Of a stretch of DNA of 64,000 nt, positions 53,223 to 61,810 are shown piece after piece; the first letter of the stretch is position 1; every line of letters starts with the position of its first letter. The translations under genes and the position numbers were made by a program. The DNA comes from Actinomycetota bacterium (GTDB taxonomy: Bacteria > Actinomycetota > Actinomycetes > S36-B12), in assembly GCA_030645615.1 (NCBI GenBank), contig JAUSNB010000005.1, positions 1 to 64,000 of the forward strand. Reading direction: 5' to 3'. The notes under the pieces were generated by a model, which did no database searches, was not told the origin of the DNA, and saw only the letters and a program-made list of their open reading frames with translations.

Positions 53223-53870
53223 TCAGCCGGGCAGTCGCTCGAGCCAGCGGGCGTCGTCGCCCTCGCCCACGACGATCGCCGCGACCATCCCCGGCGGGAA
53301 CAGCCCGTGGTCGACGACCCCGGGGGTGCCGGACAGCATGGCCGCCAGCGCGGCGGGGTCGGCCACCGGCCCGGTGTAGTCGGCGATCACGCCGTCGTCC
53401 GGGGTGCGCGGCACGTCGCGCAGCGAAGCGTCCCCGAGGCGGGCGAGGGTGCTGCCCAGCCCGAAGGCGAGCAGCTCGAGCGGGATCGGAGCGGTGATCC
53501 GGTCGACCAGCTTGGACGAGTCGACGATGACGATGAAGCGCTCGGCGGCAGCAGCGACCAGCTTCTCGCGCGTGTGGGCGGCGCCGCCGCCCTTGACCAG
53601 CCACCAGTCCGGGGAGACCTGGTCGGCACCGTCGATGGCGAGGTCGAGCGCGGTCACGTCGTCGAAGGATTCGGTCCGGATGCCCATGCCGCGGGCGGCC
53701 TCCTCCGTGCGGGGCGACGTCGACACGCACCGGATGTCCTTGCCCCGGCGGGCGACAGCGGCGAGCAGGTGAGCCACGGTCGACCCCGTGCCCAGCCCGA
53801 CCGTCATGCCGTCCTCGATGAGGTCAGCGGCCGCCTCGGCCGCCACCCGCTTCTCGTCGTCCAGGCTCAT
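53223..53870 (-). CDS. rpiA: Ribose-5-phosphate isomerase A
   Basis: A 215-residue enzyme. Seen are the phosphate loop VGLGTGSTVAHLL near 24-36, the catalytic DGADQVSPDWWLVKGGGAAHTREKL near 79-103 and IVDSSKLVDR near 114-123. It interconverts ribose-5-phosphate and ribulose-5-phosphate in the pentose phosphate path. GGAGGA lies 3 bp before the ATG; longer frames upstream are shadows of the antitoxin gene. Confidence 0.93.
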   Translation of the reverse strand: MSLDDEKRVAAEAAADLIEDGMTVGLGTGSTVAHLLAAVARRGKDIRCVSTSPRTEEAARGMGIRTESFDDVTALDLAIDGADQVSPDWWLVKGGGAAHTREKLVAAAAERFIVIVDSSKLVDRITAPIPLELLAFGLGSTLARLGDASLRDVPRTPDDGVIADYTGPVADPAALAAMLSGTPGVVDHGLFPPGMVAAIVVGEGDDARWLERLPG

Positions 53871-53925
53871 CCGTCCTCCATCGCTCGACCTGCGGAGTAT
53901 GGACGATGCCACAGACTTGCTTCCT

Positions 53926-54598
<673 letters not shown>

Positions 54599-54667
54599 TC
54601 CCCGCGCGTCGCGCCAGCGTCCCGCTCCCGTCCGGCCATGCTTGGCGGCAGGCAATCAGGAGGGCAC

Positions 54668-55453
54668 ATGACGGACGCGCACGAGCCGGTGCAGGACCCC
54701 ACCGAGCTCAAGGGCGAGGGGTACGAGATCTTCATCGCCGCGCTTGCGGTTCTGTCGATCGTCAACCTCGTGCTGCTGTATGCGGTGCAGGACGAGGCCC
54801 TCGACTCCGTCATCTACGTGATGAACATCATCCTGACAGCCATCTTCCTCGTCGACTTCACCTACCGGTTCGCGACGGCGCAGAGGCGCTCGCGCTACTT
54901 CTTCCGTGAGTTCGGCTGGGCCGACCTGCTGTCCTGCATCCCGTTCGCCTCGTTCAAGGTGCTGCGCCTGTTCCGCCTGGTCAAGGTGTACCGGCTGCTG
55001 CAGGAGAAGGGGGCTAAGCAGATCGGCCGGACCGTCATCAAGGACCGGGCCGGCAGCGCACTGATCATCCTCGTTCTGATCGCCATCCTCATGCTCGAGT
55101 TCGGGAGCCTGTGGATGCTGCGGCTGGAGGCGGGCTACCCGGACGCCAACATCACGACCGCTTCCGACTCGATGTGGTACGTGATCGTGACGATGGCCAC
55201 GGTCGGGTACGGCGACCAGTTCCCGATCTCCAACCCCGGGCGCATCCTCGGGACCGTCATCATCCTCATCGGCGTCGGCATCTTCGGCACCCTGACCGGC
55301 TACCTCGCCAACGCCTTCCTGTCCCCGGCCAAGAAGAAGCAGTCGGCCGAACCGGACGACCTGGACAAGCGCTTGGCCGCGCTGAAGGACCTCGCGGCGA
55401 AGCAGGCGGAGGCGATCGCCGAGCTCGAGGCGATCGTCACCAAGGGCAAGTAG
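54668..55453 (+). CDS. Voltage-gated-type potassium channel
   Basis: A 261-residue six-helix channel with filter TVGYGD (178-183) after the pore helix. The S4-like segment KVLRLFRLVKVYRLLQ (97-112) has basic residues at every third position. The tail (221-261) is a charged coiled coil. GAGGG before the ATG at 54668 sets the start. It should conduct potassium, with weak or moderate voltage sensitivity. Confidence 0.93.
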   Translation: MTDAHEPVQDPTELKGEGYEIFIAALAVLSIVNLVLLYAVQDEALDSVIYVMNIILTAIFLVDFTYRFATAQRRSRYFFREFGWADLLSCIPFASFKVLRLFRLVKVYRLLQEKGAKQIGRTVIKDRAGSALIILVLIAILMLEFGSLWMLRLEAGYPDANITTASDSMWYVIVTMATVGYGDQFPISNPGRILGTVIILIGVGIFGTLTGYLANAFLSPAKKKQSAEPDDLDKRLAALKDLAAKQAEAIAELEAIVTKGK

Positions 55454-55456
55454 CCG

Positions 55457-56428
55457 CTACGACCCCGGCCGGTGCGGCTGGATCGCGTCGGCGGGGACGG
55501 TGCCCAGTCGGCCGGCCTGGTAGTCGTCGAACGCCTGGCGGATCTCCGCCTCGGTGCTCATGACGAACGGGCCGTACTGCACGACCGGCTCCCGCAGCGG
55601 GACGCCGCCGATGAGGAAGACCTCCAGGCTCGGCGAGCGCGACTCCTGGCGGGCGTCCGCGCGCACGCGCACCGTGTCGCCGTCGGCGAGGACTGCGGTC
55701 TGGCCGGAGCGGATCGGCTGCGCGTCCGCCCCGATGGTGCCCGAGCCGGCCAGCACGTAGGCCAGCGCGTTGAAGTCGTGCCGCCACGGGATGTCGACCT
55801 CGGCGCCCGGCGCCAGGGTCAGGTGCGTGATGGCCAGCGGCGTGTGCGAGATGCCGGGTCCGGAGTGGCCGTCGACCTCGCCGGCCAGCACGCGCAGCAG
55901 CGCGCCGCCGTCGGCGTTCGTCACCATCGACGAGTCGAGCCCCTGGAGGTCCTGGTACTGCGGGGCGATGCGCTTCTTGGCCCGCGGCAGGTTGATCCAC
56001 AGCTGGACGCCATGGAACAGCCCGCCGGACTCGACGAGGTCCTCGGGCGGTGTCTCGATGTGCAGGATGCCGTCGCCCGCGGTCATGTACTGGGTGCCGC
56101 CGTCGTTGATGATCCCGCCGCCCCCGTTGGAGTCCTGGTGCAGGAACTGCCCGTCGATGAGGTACGTGAACGTCTCGAAGCCGCGGTGCGGGTGCCATGG
56201 GGTGCCCTTCGGCTCCCCCGGCGCGTACTCGACCTCACCCATCTGGTCCATGTGGATGAAGGGGTCGAGGAACTCCGGCTTGATCCCCGCGAAGGCACGG
56301 TGAACGGGGAATCCCTCGCCCTCGAAGCCCTTGGGCGCGGTGACGACGCCCAGGACGGTACGCGGACGGGCGTCCGGCGCAGCGGTGAGCCGGGGCAGGG
56401 TCAGGGTGTCGGCGGTGACGGCGGGCAT
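55457..56428 (-). CDS. Pirin-family cupin protein
   Basis: A 323-residue two-cupin protein. The pirin motif DPFIHMDQMG and HPHRGFET near 79-86 give metal ligands, with HIETPP near 123-128 and a second cupin LAGSGTIGADA near 228-238. AAGGAG precedes the ATG at 56428. Pirins bind iron and some have quercetinase activity. It lies 82 bp downstream of the nitroreductase and is probably in one operon with it. Confidence 0.9.
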   Translation of the reverse strand: MPAVTADTLTLPRLTAAPDARPRTVLGVVTAPKGFEGEGFPVHRAFAGIKPEFLDPFIHMDQMGEVEYAPGEPKGTPWHPHRGFETFTYLIDGQFLHQDSNGGGGIINDGGTQYMTAGDGILHIETPPEDLVESGGLFHGVQLWINLPRAKKRIAPQYQDLQGLDSSMVTNADGGALLRVLAGEVDGHSGPGISHTPLAITHLTLAPGAEVDIPWRHDFNALAYVLAGSGTIGADAQPIRSGQTAVLADGDTVRVRADARQESRSPSLEVFLIGGVPLREPVVQYGPFVMSTEAEIRQAFDDYQAGRLGTVPADAIQPHRPGS

Positions 56429-56510
56429 GTCGCGCTCCTTGGGGGCGGGTCGGGCGTGCGGGTCGGGCGTGCGGGTCGGTGGTCTGTCGTGGATGTGCGG
56501 GGACGGCCCG

Positions 56511-57164
56511 TCACAGGGTCGTGACGACCTCATCTTGGTCCAAGCGCGGGCTGCGCGGGAAGGTGCCGCCCTCGGCCGCGTGGCCGACGTTGACGACCAG
56601 CAAGCACCTCTGCGCGGTGCCGGCGAGGAACTCGCGATCGATGCCCGCCTTGTCGAAGCCGCCCATGGGTCCGGCGTCCAGGCCGGCCGCGCGTGCGGCG
56701 ATGATGAAGTAGCCGGCCTGCAGGGTGGCGTTGAACCGGGCCGCCTGCTCGCGCTGGGCGTCGTCGGCGAAGCGATCCCTGGCGCCCGGGAGGTGCGGCA
56801 TCAGCCGGGGCAGGTGCTCATGGAAGTCGAGGTCTGCCGAGAGGATCGCGACCACGGGAGCCGACTCGGACTTGTACCGGTTGCCCTCGGCCAGGTGCGG
56901 CAGCAGGCGGGCCTTCGCCTCCGGCGATCGCACGAAGGTGATGCGCAGAGGCTGGGTGATCATCGCCGTCGGCGCGAAGCGCAGCAGGTCGTACACGGCG
57001 GCGAGGTCTGCGTCGGTCACCGGCCGATCGGTGAACGCGTAGGTCGTGTGGGCACCGCGGAAGAGCAGGTCGGCGGAGCGGGCGTCGAGCGCGCCGGTCT
57101 CCAGCCCGCCTGGGGCGAACGCGTCCGGGCCGACGGCCTGGGCCTCGTCGTAGAACGTCGTCAT
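56511..57164 (-). CDS. Nitroreductase-family oxidoreductase (RutE/HadB-like)
   Basis: A 217-residue FMN-dependent reductase. LDARSADLLFRGAHTTYAFTDRPV (26-49), LLRFAPTAMITQPLRITFV near 60-78, GYFIIAARAAGLDAGPMGGFD near 150-170 and LVVNVGHAAEGG near 188-199 match the malonic semialdehyde reductase/HadB branch. It reduces aldehydes or quinone-like compounds with NAD(P)H. The first gene of a leftward operon with pirin; a palindromic operator precedes it. Confidence 0.88.
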   Translation of the reverse strand: MTTFYDEAQAVGPDAFAPGGLETGALDARSADLLFRGAHTTYAFTDRPVTDADLAAVYDLLRFAPTAMITQPLRITFVRSPEAKARLLPHLAEGNRYKSESAPVVAILSADLDFHEHLPRLMPHLPGARDRFADDAQREQAARFNATLQAGYFIIAARAAGLDAGPMGGFDKAGIDREFLAGTAQRCLLVVNVGHAAEGGTFPRSPRLDQDEVVTTL

Positions 57165-57203
57165 GTCGCTGCCTGCCCTCCGGCGGCGGGGCCGCCTCGT
57201 CAT

Positions 57204-57259
57204 GTAGTTGAACCTTGAACCAAGTAGGACGATACACCTAGTTGAACATTCAAGCAACT
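57204..57259. promoter_or_regulatory. MarR-like operator region upstream of nitroreductase and sirtuin
   Basis: TTGAACCTTGAAC (57208-57220 region) is a direct repeat and TTGAA-CA-TTCAA (57242-57253) a perfect palindrome, nested in AGTTG (57240-57244) and CAACT (57255-57259). The AT-rich box contrasts with the surroundings. Inverted TTGAA sites of this kind are typical of MarR-family repressors that respond to phenols, quinones or peroxides. It can serve both divergent genes. Confidence 0.7.
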
Positions 57260-57300
57260 CGGGGCATTCCGTCGCATGGCTGTCGTACGGCTGCCCCACA

Positions 57301-58017
57301 ATGGGCGCCATGGACCAGCACGCGCGCCTCATCGGCCCGGTGGTGTTCTTCACCGGCGCCGGGGCCTCCGTGGGCGCCGGGCTGCCCACCTACCGGGGCC
57401 AGGGCGGCCTGTACGACGGCACCGGCGTCGAGCCCCCGAACGCAGCGGACCTCGAGCCCGACCGCCTGCCCGGGCTGTGGGCCCGCTTCGCCCCCCGCCT
57501 GCGCGCCCGGGAGGCGTCCGGCCCGGCCCCGGCCCACCACGCGATAGCCGCTCTCGAGCGGCAGGCGCCCGGCGAGGTGGTCGTCGTCACGCAGAACGTC
57601 GACGGGCTGCACCAGGCGGCGGGCAGCACCCGGGTCATCGAGCTGCACGGCAGCCTGGGCACCATGCGGTGCTTCGGCGCGGGCCATTCCCTGGCAGTAG
57701 TCGACGCCCGCTGGGGCGACGACGGTGTGCCGCAGTGCCCGGAGTGCGGCGAGCCCTGCCGCCCCAACGTCGTGCTGTTCGGCGAGATGCTCCCGCGGGC
57801 GGCCTGGGAGGCCGGCGGCGAGGCGATCCGCGACGCGGCCACGGTGGTCGCCGTCGGCACGTCCGCCTCGGTCCAGCCGGCGGCGTCGCTGATCTCCGCA
57901 GCGGCAACGGCCCACTCCGTGCGGATCTGGGTCAACCCGCGCGACGAGCCGCCTGATGGCAGGTGGCAGTGGCTGGCCGGCACCGCCGACGAGGAGCTGG
58001 CCCGGCTGGCCTGGTGA
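57301..58017 (+). CDS. Sir2-family NAD-dependent deacylase
   Basis: A 238-residue sirtuin. Motifs: [18 protein letters not shown] near 16-33, [13 protein letters not shown] near 97-109 with catalytic His in ELHGS near 116-120, a zinc site with a single CFGAGH and CPECGEPC (first pair altered, perhaps Cys/His), LFGEMLP near 159-165 and VNPRDEP. It removes acyl groups from lysines with NAD. Start at ATG 57301 or 57310. It is divergent from the nitroreductase operon. Confidence 0.88.
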   Translation: MGAMDQHARLIGPVVFFTGAGASVGAGLPTYRGQGGLYDGTGVEPPNAADLEPDRLPGLWARFAPRLRAREASGPAPAHHAIAALERQAPGEVVVVTQNVDGLHQAAGSTRVIELHGSLGTMRCFGAGHSLAVVDARWGDDGVPQCPECGEPCRPNVVLFGEMLPRAAWEAGGEAIRDAATVVAVGTSASVQPAASLISAAATAHSVRIWVNPRDEPPDGRWQWLAGTADEELARLAW

Positions 58018-58035
58018 TTGCGCCCGCGGCCAGCG

Positions 58036-59016
58036 TCACCAGGCGTAGGCCTCCGGCGCTTCGCCGCCCGGTCCGGGGAAGATCTCATCGAGGCGGGCCA
58101 TGGCGTCCGCGTCCAGCGTGATGCCCATGGCCCGCACGGCCCCGTCGAGCTGCGCGATGCCGCGCGGGCCGACGATGGGTGCCGTCACCGCCGGCTGGTG
58201 CAGCAGCCAGGCCAGGGCGACGTCGGCAGGGTCCTCGCCGCGAGCCGCGCAGAACGCCTCCCACGCCTCGATGGCCGGGCGGTGCTGCTCGAGCGACTCC
58301 GCCGCCCGCCCGCTGTTGCCGCGGTGCGCGGTGCCCTCGGCCTGCTTGCGCAGGATGCCGCCGAGCAGGCCGCCGTGCAGTGGCGACCACGGGATCAGGC
58401 CGATGCCGTAGGACTGCGCCGCCGGGATCACCTCCAGCTCGACGGTCCGCTCCACGAGGTTGTAGATGGACTGCTCGCTCGCGAGACCGAGCACGCCGCG
58501 GCGCCGGGCCGCCTCTTGCCCCTGGGCCAGGTGCCAGCCGGCGAAGTTGGACGAGCCGACGTACAGGATCTTGCCCTGCTGGCGCAGGACGTCCATCGCC
58601 TCCCAGATCTCGTCCCAGGGGGTCCGCCGGTCGACGTGGTGCATCTGGTACAGGTCGATGTAGTCGGTGCCGAGGCGGGCGAGCGAGGCATCGCAGGCAC
58701 GACGGATGTTCAGCGCCGACAGCCGGCCCTCGTTGGGCCAGTCCCCCATGTCCGCATACAGCTTCGTGGCGATGACGGTGCGCTCGCGGCGGCGGCCGCC
58801 CTGCGCGAACCATTCGCCGACGATGGTCTCGGTGAGGCCGCGGTTCTCCCCCCACCCGTAGACGTTGGCGGAGTCGAAGAAGTTGATGCCCTGCTCGAGG
58901 GCGTGGTCCATGACCGCGTAGGACTCCTCGCGGTCGCTGACCGGGCCGAAGTTCATCGTGCCCAGGCAGAGCCGGCTGACGGACAGGCCCGTACGGCCGA
59001 GTTGGGTGTATTCCAC
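58036..59016 (-). CDS. Aldo/keto reductase (YghZ/Kv-beta-like)
   Basis: A 326-residue NADPH reductase. The start is GTG at 59016 with GAAGGA 5 bp upstream. Motifs are LCLGTMNFG near 17-25, [16 protein letters not shown] near 44-59, DLYQMHHVD near 117-125, SSNFAGW near 152-158 and GPRGIAQL near 287-294. The catalytic Asp, Tyr, Lys and His are in place. Substrate unknown. Its end is 18 bp from the sirtuin stop (convergent). Confidence 0.92.
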   Translation of the reverse strand: MEYTQLGRTGLSVSRLCLGTMNFGPVSDREESYAVMDHALEQGINFFDSANVYGWGENRGLTETIVGEWFAQGGRRRERTVIATKLYADMGDWPNEGRLSALNIRRACDASLARLGTDYIDLYQMHHVDRRTPWDEIWEAMDVLRQQGKILYVGSSNFAGWHLAQGQEAARRRGVLGLASEQSIYNLVERTVELEVIPAAQSYGIGLIPWSPLHGGLLGGILRKQAEGTAHRGNSGRAAESLEQHRPAIEAWEAFCAARGEDPADVALAWLLHQPAVTAPIVGPRGIAQLDGAVRAMGITLDADAMARLDEIFPGPGGEAPEAYAW

Positions 59017-59031
59017 GGATATCCTTCGGTC

Positions 59032-59178
59032 GTGGCGGACGGGCAGGAGTCGAGCGTATCCGCGGGGCGCGATCCGCACCGCCGGCGCTACACCCTCTTC
59101 CTCATCATCTTCCCGCTCGTCGTGCTGGCGTTCGCCGCCATCTCGATCACCGTCGTCGTCATGGGCTCGTCGCGGTGA
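59032..59178 (+). CDS. 48-residue single-helix membrane peptide
   Basis: A small GTG-started gene. Residues 1-20 are polar and basic, residues 22-43 are a transmembrane helix (FLIIFPLVVLAFAAISITVVV) shortened here to its core, and the tail is GSSR. It ends 7 bp before the acyl-CoA synthetase gene, so it is likely to be in one operon. It begins 15 bp from the divergent reductase. Function unknown. Confidence 0.5.
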   Translation: MADGQESSVSAGRDPHRRRYTLFLIIFPLVVLAFAAISITVVVMGSSR

Positions 59179-59185
59179 GGCGGCC

Positions 59186-60886
59186 ATGACCGACGCTGGC
59201 ACCCGGCCCTGGCTGGCCCAGTACGCCGAGGGCGTGCCGGCCGACATCGAGCCCACCGACGAGACGCTGTGCGACCTGCTCGACGACGCGGTGGGCCGCT
59301 ACTCCGGCCACGACGCACTCGACTTCTACGGCGCCACCACCACGTACGCCGAGCTCGGCGACCAGGTCGCCCGCGCCGCGGAAGTGCTGCGGCGGGCCGG
59401 GGTCCAGGCCGGGGACCGCGTGGCGCTCGTCCTGCCCAACTGCCCGCAGCACGTCGTCGCGTTCTACGCCGTGCTGCGGCTGGGTGCCGTCGTCGTGGAG
59501 CACAATCCGCTCTACACGGCCGACGAGCTCGGCACGCAGTTCGCCGACCACGGCGCGCGGGTGGCCGTCGCGTGGTCGAAGGTGGTGCCGACGCTCGCCG
59601 GGCTGAAGGCCACGACCGAACTGGCCACCATCCTCGCGGTCGACCTCACCCGGACGCTCCCCCTCGGCAAGCGCATAGCGCTGCGGCTGCCGGTCGCCAA
59701 GGCCCGCGAGACGCGGATGGCCCTCACCCAGAAGGTTCCGGGCGTCCCGTCGTGGGACGCCGACGTCGCGCGCAGGCAGCCGCTGGCCACCGGCCATCCC
59801 CGGCCGGCCGCCGACGACCTCGCGGCGCTGCAGTACACCGGCGGCACGACCGGCACCCCGAAGGGGGCCATGCTCAGCCACCGCAACCTGAGGGCCAATG
59901 CCGCGCAGGGCCGCGCGTGGGTGCCTGGCCTGGTCGACGGCGAGGAGGTCATCTACGCGCTGCTGCCGATCTTCCATGCCTACGGGCTGACCCTGTGCCT
60001 GACCTTCGCGATCAGCATCGGCGCCACCCTCGTGCTGTTCCCGCGCTTCGACGCCGACCAGGCGCTGGAGGCGTTCCGGCGCCGGCCGGCCACGTTCCTG
60101 CCCGGCGTGCCGCCGATGTACCAGGCCCTCGCCGATGCCGCCAAGCGCACGGGCACCGACCTTCGGTCCGTCCGCTTCGCGATCTCCGGCGCCATGTCGC
60201 TGCCCACGCCGGTCGTCGACCACTGGGAGGCCGTCACCGGGGGCCTGCTCGTCGAGGGCTACGGCATGACGGAGACGTCCCCGGTCAGCGTCGGCAACCC
60301 GATCGCACCCACCAGGCGGCCGGGCACCGTCGGCGTGCCCTTCCCCTCCACCGACGTGCGCATCATCGACCCGAAGGACCCGGGCGCCACCGTCGAGCAT
60401 GGCGATCCTGGCGAGCTGCACGTCCGCGGCCCCCAGGTGTTCCAGGGCTACTGGAATCGGCCCGACGAGACCGCCGCGGTCCTTTCGCCGGACGGCTGGG
60501 TCAGCACCGGCGACATCGTCACGATGGACGACGACGGGTTCATCACGGTCATCGACCGGATCAAGGAGCTCATCATCACGGGGGGCTTCAACGTCTACCC
60601 CTCCGAGGTCGAGGAGGCGCTGCGCAAGGTGCCCGGCGTCCTCGACGCGGCCGCCGTCGGGCTGCCGGACGGGTCCGGCGGCGAGCGCGTGGTGGCCGCG
60701 ATCGTCTGCGCCCCGGACGCGCGGCTCGACCCGGACGAGGTGCGCGAGGCCACCCGCACGCACCTGACCGGCTACAAGGTGCCGCGCCAGGTGTTCATCG
60801 TCGACGAGCTGCCGCGGTCGCTGATCGGCAAGGTCCTGCACCGGCACGTGCGCGACCAGTTGCTCAACCGCCCGGGCCAGCGCTAG
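59186..60886 (+). CDS. AMP-forming acyl-CoA synthetase
   Basis: A 566-residue ANL-family ligase. The phosphate loop is YTGGTTGTPKGA near 210-221, then LPIFHAYG, GYGMTETSP near 359-367, STGDIVTMDDDG near 435-446, and the hinge and C-terminal lysine in GKVLHRH near 552-558. It activates a carboxylic acid to acyl-AMP and acyl-CoA; the sequence resembles long-chain fatty acid ligases. The ATG is preceded by GAGG. Confidence 0.93.
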   Translation: MTDAGTRPWLAQYAEGVPADIEPTDETLCDLLDDAVGRYSGHDALDFYGATTTYAELGDQVARAAEVLRRAGVQAGDRVALVLPNCPQHVVAFYAVLRLGAVVVEHNPLYTADELGTQFADHGARVAVAWSKVVPTLAGLKATTELATILAVDLTRTLPLGKRIALRLPVAKARETRMALTQKVPGVPSWDADVARRQPLATGHPRPAADDLAALQYTGGTTGTPKGAMLSHRNLRANAAQGRAWVPGLVDGEEVIYALLPIFHAYGLTLCLTFAISIGATLVLFPRFDADQALEAFRRRPATFLPGVPPMYQALADAAKRTGTDLRSVRFAISGAMSLPTPVVDHWEAVTGGLLVEGYGMTETSPVSVGNPIAPTRRPGTVGVPFPSTDVRIIDPKDPGATVEHGDPGELHVRGPQVFQGYWNRPDETAAVLSPDGWVSTGDIVTMDDDGFITVIDRIKELIITGGFNVYPSEVEEALRKVPGVLDAAAVGLPDGSGGERVVAAIVCAPDARLDPDEVREATRTHLTGYKVPRQVFIVDELPRSLIGKVLHRHVRDQLLNRPGQR

Positions 60887-61306
60887 GTGCGCGGTTCGCC
60901 GCGGTGGCGCGCCCGCTGGGCGCTGGCAGCCTTCGTCGTCGCCATGGTCGTCATCAGGACGGTGACCACGACGCTGCACCTGCAGGGGGCCGGGGCCGAC
61001 GGCGGGCTGCTCATCGGCGGGGTGCACATCCACCACATGGTGTTCGGGCTGGCGCTGCTGCTCGTGCTGACGCTCGCCTGGCTGCTGGGCGCGGGCTGGG
61101 CGTCGGATGGCTCATCGACCCGGTGGGCGCCGGCCGTGTTCGGTGTCGCGTGGGCGCTCGTGCTGGACGAGTCGGCCCTCATCCTGAACCTTGAGGACGT
61201 CTACTGGGCGCCGCTCGGGGAGGAGAGCCTCATCGCCGCGCTGGGCTTCGCCCTGGTGCTCGGCGTCGCATCGCTCGTCGCACCCGCAACCCCCCGCCGA
61301 TCTTGA
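60887..61306 (+). CDS. Three- or four-helix membrane protein
   Basis: A 139-residue protein that starts at GTG directly after the synthetase stop. Helices lie at about 12-30, 44-66, 82-99 and 113-131; VHIHHMVFGLAL near 46-57 carries three histidines in the membrane interface. No family recognised. The stop TGA lies inside the first arm of the hairpin repeat at 61297, so the element has supplied the end of this gene. Confidence 0.68.
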   Translation: MRGSPRWRARWALAAFVVAMVVIRTVTTTLHLQGAGADGGLLIGGVHIHHMVFGLALLLVLTLAWLLGAGWASDGSSTRWAPAVFGVAWALVLDESALILNLEDVYWAPLGEESLIAALGFALVLGVASLVAPATPRRS

Positions 61307-61355
61307 GGTTGGCGCCGTCCGCGGGCCCCGGAACCCACGCCAACCTCAAGGTCGG
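61297..61355. repeat. Dispersed hairpin element, copy 2
   Basis: CCGATCTTGAGGTTGGCG (61297-61314) pairs with CGCCAACCTCAAGGTCGG (61338-61355) with one mismatch, around a GC-rich 23-base loop. It shares both arms with the element at 17799-17853. It overlaps the stop codon of the upstream membrane protein gene. Confidence 0.72.
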
Positions 61356-61416
61356 TGGGGTGGGGTGGCTACGCCGCAGCGGGGTGGGCAAGGCGGCCGT
61401 AGCGGCCCCGGAAGCA

Positions 61417-61452
61417 CGTGAGGGGCCCGGCCTGATGGCCGGGCCCCTCACG
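61417..61452. terminator. Strong bidirectional terminator-like hairpin
   Basis: CGTGAGGGGCCCGGCC (61417-61432) and GGCCGGGCCCCTCACG (61437-61452) are perfect 16-bp arms around TGAT, placed 15 bp downstream of the cold-shock gene stop. There is no T-run, yet the stem is very stable and probably ends transcription on both strands. Confidence 0.75.
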
Positions 61453-61466
61453 TCGAAGTACGTCGG

Positions 61467-61670
61467 TCAGATCACGCGGACCTTGTCGGCCTGCGGGCCC
61501 TTGGGGCCCTGCGTGATGTCGAACTCGACCGTCTGGTTCTCATCAAGCGAGCGGTAGCCGCTCGACTCGATGGCCGAGTAGTGGACGAACACGTCGGGCC
61601 CTCCACCAGCCTGCTCGATGAAGCCGAAGCCCTTTTCCGCGTTGAACCACTTGACTGTGCCTTGTGCCAT
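61467..61670 (-). CDS. cspA: Cold-shock protein
   Basis: A 67-residue CspA-type RNA chaperone. RNP1 KGFGFI (13-18 region) and RNP2 VFVHYSAI near 27-34 are intact. The ATG at 61670 has AAAGGA 9 bp upstream; the ATG 9 bp earlier is too close to that site. Upstream 61680-61810 is a likely cold-shock leader, in which I see no clear element. Confidence 0.95.
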   Translation of the reverse strand: MAQGTVKWFNAEKGFGFIEQAGGGPDVFVHYSAIESSGYRSLDENQTVEFDITQGPKGPQADKVRVI

Positions 61671-61810
61671 CTTGAACATTCCTTTTTCGGCAGTTCATGG
61701 GGGACGATCGCCCCCCACCGGGTCACGAGTTGCGCGTCATCTACGACCCGGGTACTCAAGACCTGCCCATGAGTGTCCCCTACCGGCATGCCATCCGTCC
61801 AGCCGCCCCC

